A stretch of DNA of 64,000 bases from NCBI GenBank assembly GCA_002900995.3, contig CM035307.1, positions 2,108,001 to 2,172,000 on the forward strand. The letters run 5' to 3'. Of the stretch, positions 41,022-53,517 are shown piece after piece; positions within the stretch are counted from its first letter, which is position 1, and every line of letters starts with the position of its first letter. The translations under genes were made by a program, and so were the position numbers. The DNA is from Ganoderma boninense. Taxonomy: Eukaryota > Basidiomycota > Agaricomycetes > Polyporales > Polyporaceae. The notes beneath the pieces are model-generated. The model was not told the DNA's origin. It was given only the letters and a program-made list of their open reading frames with translations, and ran no database searches.

Positions 41022-43185
41022 ATGGCCGACCGGCGGCATGTAATCATCAAGGTCGATATCTCCTCGAACTCTTATTAAAAAGCATGCTGACTCTTTCGAC
41101 CGTAGGTCTTCCGAAAGTACGGCCATTCCTTGGGACCCGAATCTCTGGAGTTCCTGGAGGGCATCCTAGACCGCCACGAAATTATCGACGGCGACGTTGA
41201 GTTTTCAGTTGAATGGATTGCAAAGGAGTACAACAAACAAGATGGTATTCCAATCTACCTTACCGAGGCATATCATGACTTAACATCAGTCTAGACGCGC
41301 AAATGAAAGTGTCACTCGACGTCCTGGAGAGAGTCTATGAAACCTTCCAGAACGGGGACAACAACGAGGAGGAGGGGCTTTCCCAACTCGATCCGGAGAG
41401 CCACTTGTTCTTCATTGATGCTTACGAAATGCCCTTGTGGAACTGGTCTACCGAACGTAGCACCTTCGAAAGGTCTCGCCTTTTCTCAACCTACCCTTTC
41501 TCACTCAGGCTCGCTGACACCGTCATTCGACCTTAGAGCTCAGAACACATTGACGATGTCAGGCTCCGCCGAGTCGAGGGTGATCGCGACACGAAATCGA
41601 CTGAACGTCATCAGACAGTGTGTCTTACGGAACGATCACTTCTCGCCATCGACATTGCCCTCCAAGGATCGCGAGAATTTGTTGACAGTAGGCTTTGAGT
41701 GATTCCACCTCCATACCATCCTGCTGAACGGCGTACATCCAGCTAAGATCGACGAAGCAACTTCTCGGACGTGCCGCGGACCGCTTTCTCTTATTTGGCA
41801 TGCTCATACATTCGAAGGAAGGCAAGCTTTGCCTCGAGGACCAGGATGGGCTCGTCGAGCTAGACTTTTCACAACTAGTAGGGAAGTTCATTGTGCTTGT
41901 CCGCCCGCTCTAAGAATTGATATGTGTAGGACCAACCAAGCGAAGGCTTCTTCACTGAAGGTTGCTTCGCTTTGGTAGAAGGCGAATATACCGAAGACGC
42001 GACCTTACTCGTTATAGCCATCGGACATCCCCCCTGCGAGAGCCGGGAGGCGGCACGGTCAATATTCGGACACATCGACTTCCTAGGTCGCGGTGCAACC
42101 ACATTACTAGAAGATGTGAGCGGTAACTTCCACGGATTTTGTCACAATGTTGAATCGCACGTCAGAAACAATTTACAGGTCGCGTACAATTGGAACTCCC
42201 GGACCTGCGCTTCTTTGTACTGTCAGATGTGTGGCTTGACCAGCCAGACACGCTTCTAGGGTTGCGCAAGATGTTCGACAACTGCATGGAGAACAGCTTT
42301 ATTCCCAAGGTTATCGTGTTGTGCGGGAATTTCACCAGCGTCGGCATTCCTCAAGGCAATGGGAGAGAGGTTCGCAAGTATCAAGGTGAGCAAAGCACCA
42401 GATTCTGAGACGTTCCTGACGTCTTTGCAGACAACTTTGAGGCGTTGGCGGACCTGATCGTGAGCTATCCTCTGCTCACCCGGACGACCCATTTCGTTTT
42501 GGTTCCCGGTCCACTGGATGTCACCATCAATTCTGTCTTGCCACGGCGACCCATTATTTCGTCTTTCGTTTCCCGCCTGAAGTCACGCGTACCCAATGTT
42601 TACCTCGCCACCAACCCATGCCGCATTAAGTTTTTTGAACAGGAGATCGTCATTTTCAGGGAAGATCTCATGTCAAGGATGCTTCGGAACTTGGTCGGCG
42701 TGAAACCCGACGTTAAAAACGACGACTTGAAACGCTACGTGAGATGTATTGCTGTGTTGTGGTCTATCGGATACTTGCTGACTGTCCACTGTCTTGCAGC
42801 TTGTCCAGACGATTTTGGACCAAAGTCACTTGATGCCAGTGACAACGTCGATACAGCCTACATTGTCTGAATACGACCACGCCTTCCGATTATATCCCCT
42901 GCCGACCACAGTAAGAAGTTAGATGGTCTCATGCATGAAATCACACTTGACCGTTCTCTTCAGGTTGTCCTTGCAGACCAATACGATAGATACCAGATGA
43001 CCTATGAGGGATGCCATGTCTTCAACCCTGGGAGGTTCGTGGGAAATTCATTCACGTTCTCTGCATATGCTCCTGCGAGACGAGAGTCTGAAGAATGGTG
43101 AGTCACCAATGTCCATGGTATTCGACAATGACTGATGCGTTCGAAAGTGTTTTGGACCTTGATGATCCGGAGGAGGGGTGGTGAT
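41022..43185 (+). CDS. DPB2: DNA polymerase epsilon subunit B (Dpb2)
   Basis: Dpb2 is the second subunit of the leading-strand polymerase and links it to the CMG helicase. Exon 1 (41022-41051, [10 protein letters not shown]) joins [21 protein letters not shown], the N-terminal helical domain. Later exons give [35 protein letters not shown], the OB-fold part [20 protein letters not shown] and [17 protein letters not shown], then [10 protein letters not shown], the inactive phosphoesterase part with [56 protein letters not shown], and the end [14 protein letters not shown] with stop 43183-43185. Correct junctions were chosen by family continuity: for example FER|AQNTL (intron about 41472-41535), NLLT|LRST, and [12 protein letters not shown] using the AG at about 42171. 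About ten introns. Regulation by MCB-like sites upstream is possible. Confidence 0.94.
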
Positions 43186-43690
43186 AGAACCTCGACGCTG
43201 TCGGACCACCGAGTCTAAGGGTCCGAAGTGGACCTACTGCGTACATGTTTGCTTCTCTTGTCTTCTTTGTTGTGTCGCTATCGAAGATTCGTTGGAAGAC
43301 CTTGATATGGTTCAAGCTGAAGTCTGCCTGCCACTTATGAGCGTATGTAGGCTGAGCAGGCGGGCCGAGGGACCGGATTGGGGTGTGCCACGTGGGCGCG
43401 ATGTTTGCGCGCCCCGACGGGCTCGGGATTGAGATGGTGGTCGGTGTCACCGCCCGTTCTCCCAACCGATTCATGTCCCATCCTCATCGACGTGGCCTGC
43501 AATCCCTCGCGGCCCCCACGCATCCATCGCCATCCTATATGCACGCTTGCCGCGCTTCATAACTCCCACACTCCTTCGTACACCACACACCTCTCTCCTG
43601 ACCCTCCAGGTCAAGCTCCTGCTCAACGGACTGCTGTCGATTCCCCCTGACATCTGCTCGCCACGGGATACTTCCATATCTGCACAACCC
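43186..43690. promoter_or_regulatory. Spacer with FMP27 promoter
   Basis: 505 nt after the DPB2 stop. The right third is pyrimidine-rich. A frame upstream of the chosen FMP27 start (from about 43547) has no ATG start and no family match. Confidence 0.4.
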
Positions 43691-46600
43691 ATGCCATACA
43701 TATCTGGGCGTGACCTGTTCCTCCATACCATCCTCCTCCGTCCACTCGATGACCTCTCCCTATGGGCAACGCTCCTCATCTGGGCCGTGCGGATCTTGAC
43801 TATCTCCCTCCTATTTCGCACGTACATCGGGCCGGCCGTTGTACGACTCGTCTCAAACCGCCTTCGCATACGAAGCATTAGCCTGCGTTCAATACGCGGT
43901 GTGTACTTCAAGGCCGGCAACGGGACATGGAGGGTGGACCGCATAGGGATATCGTATCATAGGCCGTCCTCTGGGTACGCTACTCGCTTCTCCTTCCAAG
44001 TTCAAGGATTATCGCTTGAGCTGGATGGAGGCTCTGCTACGAACGGTGCTGCCAGGCCAAAGGTGCCTAAATCCCGTCCGGCGCCCTCGCGAGTCGCCCG
44101 TCGCGTATGGAAGATCATACTGTTGGTGTTCTCCTCCGTCTACACTTCCCTCGAACCCCACTTTCGGCCGAGAGTACGGGCGTTCTTCGTCACTCTCCTT
44201 CGGCTCGCTATACGCGCACTGCCCACCCTGACCAATGGCGTGGACTTCGAGCTCGACCAGGCCACCGTATTCCACTCGTCTATCTCTGGAGTGCGGGTGT
44301 CCGTGGGACAAGCGAAGCTGCAGGCTGCAGTCTCCCTCGCCTACCTACCCAGTGTCGTTTCTGCGGACAGCGCGAAGATTCCCAACGGTCATAGGAGGTT
44401 CCAGAGCGTTGCGGATTGGAATGCGCGATTGAAGGGGAGCGTGCGGAGGACATGGGACCGCGCGTGGGGTGCAACCCAGGTCGCCGCGTCTATAACACTG
44501 CAAGTGAATGCCATCTCTGGGCACGCAGACAAGACCAGCGAGATCTACGCTGGTAAGTTGCGGATGCGAATTATTCAGGCTGACATCCGCTCATCCGACT
44601 TTAGGTGCGCACCGAGGGCCCTACTTTCTGGACGTACCCGCGGTGCTTTTCTCTATCTCCGGACGCTTAAACCCTCACCATGGCATCGAACCTCGAAGCG
44701 TAGAGATGTCTCTCGACCTCGGCAAGATCAATGCCCAGGCAGACGTTCTGCAGAGCTTTTTGAAGACTGTCAAGCAACGTCGCGAAGCTCAGGAGACCAG
44801 GAGCGAGGATGTGTCTCAAGAAACCAGCCCAGTAGAGCCGTCATCAATGCCATTGCCTGCTGCTTCCCATATCTCCAGTGCTCAGCCAACAGGCTGGAAG
44901 TCCCCTCTGTCTCCGTCATCCCCATTCATGGGAGCTCTGTCTGTAAGTGATCGAGTATAAGGAAACGCCGGGTTCTGACTAAAGGGGATCCAGGCTTCTA
45001 TGCGTTGGAGGTGGGCTACAAGGCAAAGTCGTGATTTGAAGACACGATCAAAAGCAGCAGTCGTAAGTGTGTTACTGCGAAGGTCCAACTATCCACTAAT
45101 AGCCGGAGTTGATACAGAAGGGTGCAGCTTACCTTTCGTATGTTAGATCCGTGGATGTCAAAGTTGTTCGGTTCACGGCCAGTATACAACCACAGGCACC
45201 AAGCGGAATCAGCGCCTCTGTCCTTTATGCTACTACCGAGGATGTCACTTTACATGCCGGTCTCAGCAATCCCGTGCGTTGTGGCATTCACAAAAACTGG
45301 CTTGGTACGAATGTCGCCGCGAGCGTAGAGTGCGCACCCGATTCCTACTCGGTTGTGCTGGAGGCCAAGAAGATTGCCCTCGACAGGAATGGCATTGGGG
45401 AACTTGTGGACCATCTGCAAATCGTCGCTTTGAACTCATTCAAATGGGATTCGTTCGTCTCCCAGTGGCCTGCCCCCTGGGTTGCTCCAGGACCCGCTTT
45501 CCTCGCAGGCGATCCTAACGCTCATCTCCTGGTTTCAAATGTCACCCTTTCCTCAGTGGAGCTAACAGAACGGCTGGACATCCTGGAAGATTATAAGCGT
45601 AAAGAGAGCTCCATCGAGAAGACCGTTGGCCACCAGCCCCTCCTTCCTCCGATGCTCAGTCCCGTGCCCCGTGTTTCATTTGGCATCCACGTCGGCGTGC
45701 TTTCTCTACGTCTCATCTCGCCCACGAGTCAACGTGAACAGGAGCCGTTTGTCATGGAAGCTCGGACGGATGACATCGTTGCGTCGCTGGCGTCGAACTT
45801 CGCAGTTCGTCCAGATCGCCGGTACGGCGCCGCTGATCGGGACTTCGCCGGTCTAGACATGGAGTTTCAGTATAGTCTCAACATGAACAGGCCATATGCA
45901 AAGATATGGTTCGGGCCCGATGCGCACATGCGAGGCGTACATCCGGAGGACTTCCGCGCGCCATCCTATCCCAGCGAACCTCTCGTGCAAGTGGAGTCCG
46001 TCCATCTTGGTGGAACAGGACACGGCCTGGGCGAGTTTGTGGACGAGGCGTCGGGAATTGTGTCTGTAGATGTTTCTTCCATCTACACACAGTGTCAGCT
46101 TGCCACAGATGCTATCTCCGTCGAACTCTGGCAACCTGAAGTCATCGGATCCCTTGCTTTCATCTTGTCCCGCATTGCTAGTCAATCGAAACCAAAGCTG
46201 CCTAAACCTTCTCGCCGTGTCTTGGATCAGCTCCCGTTTGGCGTCGATGCCTCTCTTGCGATAGGGCGTTTTATCATGTTCTTAACTTCACCCGACCTTG
46301 CTCCAGGCGATACCTTGAACATCTCGCGGGGCATAGCGTCACGGACGGGCATCTCGGTCACCTACAGCGCACTTCAGAAAGGCCATTGTTCGAGGATGTC
46401 GTCCATCATCTCGCGCAGTCATCACCGCACGGCGCTCTTGCTACCCAAGGAACAAGTCCTCGATGTAGTGCACGAACAGAACAAGCCCGGGTCCCACCAA
46501 GTCACCCGTGCTTTAATCCAGGTTTCCTTCTGGGACATTGTCGTGCGTGACGCATTCGCGACTCCCTTCGCCGCAGATGATCCCTATGGGCTTGATGATC

Positions 46601-49600
46601 AGAGCGTCCATCACCGCTCTTTAGAGTTCCTCCACATCGACAATTGCGACATTCACGTCGTGGTATCTGGTCAGAGACCCCATGGCGCTCCACCTCCGCA
46701 CTCTATGGACGACTGTCACGTTGAGGTCTCTATTCCCAAGGTCCGAGCCAAGATGGACCTGTGCCAGATCTATCACGCTCTTCTAGCCGTCCACACTGTT
46801 CAACAGCTCGTTCCATCTCGCCCTGGTCCACCATCCGTGACTCCCCGTGCTCCATCGACACTTCGTTTGCACCTGCGGTTCCAGTTGCAACAAATGCAAT
46901 TGCTCTGGCGCTTCCCGCTTTCGAGCAAGATGTTCTTACGACTGTCGTCGTTGTCGTGCCACATTGCTCCTGACCGCAAGATCAGCGTGGCGTGGGACAG
47001 CATTCTTATCGGAGTCAACGTTCTCGTCTACCGCGACGGGCAGGAGAAGGAGGAGTGGGAGGAGCTTGCAAGGCTCCCGCGCTGGAGAGTCGACCTCGAC
47101 CCTAGTGTCAAACCACTTTCTATTAGGGTCAAGGGAGATAGCGGTCGTTTGCGCATACCGTTCGATTTCGTCTTTGCTGATTTGATCCTCGACATCAACC
47201 TCACCGTCAAAAGTGCCAAGCATCTTGTGCGAATGGTTTATATTGGCAAGTACGAGGATCCCCTGCCCCCACCTGCGGAGGACGCGAAACACGTCCCCGA
47301 TATCCAAATCGAACTGGGGCGCCTCATCGTTGAAGCTGCTGATGATGAACAGGAGGCTAGACTAGGGCTGATCTGGAAGACTGGGTTCAGTGCTGTCAAG
47401 CTTCGACGGGAGCGCGAAGAGGCCTTCAAGGCGAAAGTGGACACCATCATATCGCCCAAGCATTCGTCGACGTCTTCGCTGCGCAACGACTCGGACTTCC
47501 AGTTCACATCGAAACATACCGTTTCCATCACGGACGCTCGGAGTCGGCTTGATCAGGTCCACGGCGGAGCCTGGAAAACAGCGTTAGATCAGGAGCTCTC
47601 TAAGCAGACCCAACGCGAGGAATTGCACTGGCGGAACCCCATGGGATCCTTGCACCTGTCCACTACTGTAGACGATATGGTTCACATCAACAATGTGCCG
47701 CCTGTTCCTCCACTCGTCCGCTTCAGTTTCAATCAGCTTTCACTTGTTATCGCCCCGCCCTCCTTCCCGTACAGCTCTATCCCTGACTACCTCCACGAAG
47801 CTGGCCAGGGCTTGCCCCGCGACACCCAATTTTCCCTCCTCGTCCCCATGCACATCAGATTCACCGTATCCTCTCTCCGACTAGCGTTCCGCTCATACCC
47901 CCTTCCATTGCTCCACATACCCCCTCACTCAAATGGCAAGATCCCTGCATTGGTCTTCGACACGGACCTAGTCGTCGCGGAAGAGATGGGCACGGACAGC
48001 TCTGTCGAATGGGTTCCCTGCGAGATTGTCAAGGAACATAGCGGGTTGCACGGCGCGGCGCCAATCTCCGTGAATATCCCGAAGACGATTATGCCTGTGA
48101 AGACTTACGCAAGGCCTACAGTCCTTGTCAAGACAGACGGCATCACGGACTTTTCGTGGGGTGTGAGCTTCCAGCCTGCAACCCAGGATCTCATGAGAGT
48201 GATCGATATGCTGTCGCATGCACCACGGGACAGTTCGCCTGCAATTGGATTCTGGGACAAGGTGCGTGATACAGTGCCTTTGGCTTGGGAGTGAAGTTCA
48301 TGGAGGTGGCGTCTTACAGCTCAGGTTGGTTTTCCATTGGCGATTGAAGGTTCAGTTCAAGGGCGAAGTCCATTTCCACTTGAAAGGTACAACTATGAAC
48401 CCACATTCGTCGCGTGCAATGCTGACCCTTCAAACAAGGATCACGCGACCCTTACAAGCTGGATGGTCACGGAGCTGGGTTTGCACTCTGTTGGAAGGGC
48501 AAGCCCCAATTGCTCGTCGGACAGCCGAACGATGCGTCAGAGCTGGTTCAGGTCATTAGCGATTCGATGTTGATCATCATTCCAAAGTGCGTCATTCCTT
48601 ATCTAGGAGCGTTCAGTCTGTCTCATTCCTTCTCAGCATCGAGGATACATATGGTGACGAAGCGAACAAGCCTAGTGCTAAAGGAGGTGCCGCTAGACGC
48701 GCCAGGACTGTATGCGCTAAGTTCAATTCGGGGACATGCTTCGGCGTTGGCTTTGCACTTGAGCGAACGTGTGGTCCAGAATGCACTGAGTGTACAGGAC
48801 GACCCTTCGACCGCAGCTGCCGTCACTTTGAGTTCAAGCCTCACTATGACGTCAGGTTAGAGTTGAAAGATCAGGAGCCTGCTATCAAGGTACGTTGTCG
48901 CGAAAGCTTGAAAGAAGGCTTGCTAACGAGGGCCATTGGCAGTCTCCAGAAGACTCATACAATGGATTCCGTTCAGACTTCATCCATATGTCGATCTCCT
49001 TAACTTCGGGTCAACGGAAGACTTCCCACATACAGCCTAGCAATTTGCACCTTTCCCCGACTGTCTTTGAGCATTTCTGGGCTTGGTGGCATCTGTTCAA
49101 CGGAGCCCTCTCACTTCCAACGCGACAGGGAGACCTCTATCCTCGGAAACGGCCGATCTCACCGAAGTTTGGGCAGCATCTCTCTACGCTCAAGTACTTG
49201 ATCTCGGTCCCTCAACTGTACATCTCGCATGTCTACGTGGATGAATCACAGGATGCTTGGGCCGACGGAGTGACCCCCTTCGTGGGGGTGAAGGCTTTGA
49301 TCGGTGAATTCCGTGCCGACATGCATCAGCGAGACGCAGCAACCACCGAATTTACCGACGGAGGCAAGAAAACGGTCCATAGCAAGCCCTTCTACGCAAT
49401 TGAGGTCGTACTCAAGAGCCTCGATCTGCGTGCCATGTTAGCCATTTTCTCCGATCCTCTGAAGCAATGCACTCCTGTCGAATATTCTCCCTTTGTCAAC
49501 AACTACCGGACACGGAACGAGCTGCCCTCCATTCCTCTGCATTCGAGTTGGGTCGATATGGACGACTTTATATTTGACGAAACAGAGGGCACAACGCTTC

Positions 49601-52600
49601 CCGAGGTTCACCTCCTTCCAGCTGTTTCATGCCCCAGGTTCACGTACTTCAAACAATGTGACGACGACGTGGATCGCAAAGACATGCCTGCAACTCACAG
49701 CAAATTTGGTGCCGAGGACACGCATGTCTGTTTCATCGGGAAGGAGCCTTGTAAGTGGCGTAGTTCTGCCGACGTTGAATCTCACCTCAACTTTTGGCAG
49801 CGGTTGCGCAGGTACAAATGGATCTGGTCTCCGAGCGAATTGACAGGCTGCGGGAGATGGTTCGTGAAGATGTGGATGACGTCGACGACAGTGCAAGCAC
49901 CCATTCATATGGTGACCAGTCTAATGGAGATGGCGATGCTGTATGTCTTCCTTTCCATTAAAAAGGTCTTCTTAACGCTTACACTATTACAGAAGCAGAA
50001 TCGCACTAGACATGACCTCTCAAGAATGATTGCATTGCTGGAGAGCTACAAACTACAGCTCCGTAACATCGATAAAGCCTCTCAAGCGACGAAAGCTCGT
50101 AATCGCAATTCGAGCTACTATATGCCTACCGACTTGGTCACGCCGGAGGAGTGGTCTGGGTTTGATAATGTGTATCAAGTTCACAGTCCTCACATTGTCA
50201 TGGACAATGCCATTCGAGATGTGAGTAGTCGCCATCCACAACCCTCTTCATCTCTAACATGTCCACAGATCTTGATGCAGTACTACTACTGCTCTCGTTC
50301 AAGGAGAGGGTTTGAGTACCATTTGGCTCAGCGGTTTGTGTGGTCCAATCAATTTTGTCTCAAGACAATGCTGATGATCACATAAGGGCGGTGAAGTTCA
50401 TTCGAGACCAAGCACAAGCGGCTCTTACGGAATTCCAGCATGAGACGGAGAAACATGCAGGACCTGCCGCAAGCGCACATGCCGCAGCCGCGAGACTCAA
50501 GACGTTTTTGACGGGAGAGAGCAACGTCCCCGCTCCCGTGGAGTTCACGCCACAAACTGTTTCCAAGCTTGCGCCGACGGTTGATCCTCTGTACGGTTGG
50601 GCCGAAGGCGTGTCGGCTAGGAAGGGTCACTTCTGCTTGCTTTTAAAGCCCCAAGTCGTTCTCCGAAGTAATGACGACCAGGAGTCCGTCTGCATCCTTG
50701 CTGCTGTCCAGGGGAAGCTCAAGACATTTACAATCATGGACGATGCGAACGTCAATGATCCCATCAGCGGTAAGGTCATGAACAGGTAAGCTCGAAGATT
50801 GTCGGAAGTTATTGGGAACTCAGGCGTCTCTCAGAAACTTTGCATGGCTTACGGGGTTGCAGACCTTCTCCCCCTCAGCAACCAACACTTTCGGCAAGGA
50901 CTCCGTTCCGCTCGAGGTTTTGATCGATTTACGGGCAGACAATAGCGACTTCGACCGTCTTGTTCCTCAGACGGATGCCACGTTCCAATACGACAAGTTC
51001 AATCGACTGCGACTGCGGAACGATACCACTGCCGTCTCGAGGTCCGCCAACCAGAAGCACGCTCACTTGCAGAACCAGACCGTACGTACTGCCATACTAC
51101 ATTGTTCAAGGATGCAGCTCATGGGATCCTGTGGTAGGACCTCATTCGGGTGCACGTACCACGCTTCACGGTATCTGCGAACGATCGTCATTTCCAGGCT
51201 ATATCCAACATTGTCACCAAGCTTGTCCTCTTCACCGATGCTGCCCATAAAACGCGAGCAGAGAAGCTCGAGAGCCTATTGTTTAGCTACGACTTCACCA
51301 ACTTTGCGTCTGCGGCTGACGTCGTCAGTGGCATGCAGGACCGGCTCCGTCAAGCCTTGGAGACGAAAAGCGACGCTGAACGAAAACTCCGTGGCCTCGG
51401 CAACCCTGGTCGTGTGGAGTTGCTCAAGATCGACGCACATATACTACTGCTGGTCGAAGAGCTGAACATGATGTTCGACGCCATCAAGCTCGCCCAGGAC
51501 AAGGCAAACAGCGAGTCCGATCAAAAGTCTGCGTTGCTGCTTCATACCTCATCTGAGGAGGTGTCATGGAGGATGCTGGATCAGCGCGACCAACTTCTAG
51601 CGAAGGTTGCAGTTCGGGTTACGGACTTTTACTGGCTTAGCAGGCATGACAGTTCGACGGTGAACAACTTGGCGGTCGGAGACTTGCAGGCGTTTGATGG
51701 CGCTGCGGATGCCGAGTGGACAGAGATCCTCTCCAAATACGACGAACCATCGACTCATCCTCTCGTGAAGGTAAGTCGTATGTTCCATCCCAAACGCTCT
51801 GATAATGAGGTGAATGTATCTCTAGCGCAAGCTCTTCCTATTGGCTCACTGGACCGTACTCCCGCCTGTCGGAGGAATCACGATCTACGAGGAGTTTGAG
51901 CTCTCCTTCCACCCCATGCGTCTCCAAATTGATACTCGCGTCGGGCCAAGATCATGTGCTACGTGTGGCCCGCCCGTCGAGACCGCACGCAGAGTCCAAC
52001 GGAGCTCGCGCCGTTCTTGATCCCAGAACCCATTAGCGACGATGGACACGACCAGGGCTCAAAGTCCAGCGGCCTGCCTGCTGTCACCTACACAGACTCC
52101 CCACGACACGCTTCGTTTGATGTGTCCCCAGCTCGCCGGTCGCTAGATATGAACAGACTTGCTCCACCCTCCCCTCTGCGGAGGCTTGGCACGTCGCGTT
52201 CATTCACAGATCTCCGGAAGGAGCGGCAAGACTCGTTAAAAATACCGAGGATACAACGCACAGGCTCGAGTGGCAATCTCAGAGACGTCCACGGCATGAC
52301 GAAGGCAATGTCGATGAGCTCACGGCCGACCCCCAAGGATCTTCTGCGGAACCAGCAGACGGACGATGCGCTTGAGATGAAGACCAGAGCATCTCAGAAG
52401 ACATTCGTCAAGGTCAAGGTTGCGAGGTATGCTCGAAATATAATGACGTTTCCCTGTTCAAGGACTGACTTCTATCGGAGTCTACATCTTTTATTGAGCA
52501 TATCCAAAGAAGATTCGTTCTTGTGCCGCGATGCACGAATACGGACTCGCGATTTGGAGTATCGCAATCAGACGTGGAGTGTAAGCTACCACCACTCGCA

Positions 52601-53201
52601 GGAAGATGATATTACTAACTAGCAGGGCAGTTCGAAGAGTTGGTTGATCAGTTCATTCCCTCTGGCCGCAACTGGCGCGGTTGGGTCAAGGTCGCGTTCC
52701 AACAACCATTGGTCCCGGTGTTCCCTGTCGCACGCGAGCTCATCACGAAGACAAAATGGATCGCAACCAACAGAAAAGACACCCATCACAATGACCGGCC
52801 TACCAGACCCAGCACACCGAAGTTGCTCAAAACCGCTCGGCTTCCACCTTCTGGCGACCCTCCTCGTCGATCGACCGAGATGCCTCGGAAGTCGAAAGAC
52901 AAAGACACTTCGGCAACGATCCTCACGGAGGCAGCGTTCATGACCAGCGAACCCCAGTTGATGCGTGAGGGAACGATTCAGCCGAAGCGGGACGGCGTGC
53001 GCAAACGGGCCATGAGTCTATTCCGGCGGAAACACCGTCATGGCCACCATGAGAGCTCCGATACCTTGGAAGGGAGTGATAGCATTTCTAGTGTAGGTTC
53101 TCCACGCTTCGATTGTCTATGAGCAGGTCCTGATGGCGTGCACACAGAGCATTTCGTCATCTCAAACACCAAGCACTGTGGATTCGGACAGCCAGCAATA
53201 A
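43691..53201 (+). CDS. FMP27: Fmp27/SABRE/Hobbit bridge-like lipid-transfer protein
   Basis: The largest gene of the window, about 9.5 kb and close to 2900 residues. The ATG at 43691 opens MPYISGRDLFLHTILLRPLD, then an N-terminal membrane anchor (SLWATLLIWAVRILTISLLF). The family marker SPAIGFWDKVR, the GFWDK domain, is at about 48235-48265 and continues after an intron as LVFHWRLKVQFKGEVHFHLK, then GSRDPYKLDGHGAGFALCWKG. The rest, with a coiled segment near 51250-51500, leads to the Ser/Arg-rich C-terminus and a final exon ending SSQTPSTVDSDSQQ, stop 53199-53201. Such proteins form a long hydrophobic groove between membranes (BLTP2/Hobbit/SABRE) and are thought to carry lipids at ER-plasma membrane or mitochondrial contacts. 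There are at least 15 exons; one of them (45109-48294) is over 3 kb. I did not check every junction. Confidence 0.92.
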
Positions 53202-53517
53202 CATTATTCGCGATCTAATGCTAGGATGTATGATAGTTATTTACGTCACCGCCATATAATTCTGTGTATTTTTCTAGTCCTGTCGTCGTCGTCGAGCCTC
53301 TGAGGGACTCGGGCTTCGGGTATAAATCTGGCGCGGGCGGGGCGGCGCCGGGCCCGAGAGGATGAGATCATAGGCTGTTGTAGGCTGCGCGGGGACCCTA
53401 ACCTGCTTTGCGCACAATGCTCACTCGCCCGACCACTCATCCGCTCCATGGCCCCTGTTTGGAGCCTTGCTCATCCTTTCTCTCCAGCACCCTCACCTTC
53501 TCCCTTCGCTGCCGCTG
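53202..53517. promoter_or_regulatory. Spacer with promoter of the DUF2985 gene
   Basis: 316 nt between two genes on the same strand. The right part, from about 53450, is pyrimidine-rich. No other feature seen. Confidence 0.4.
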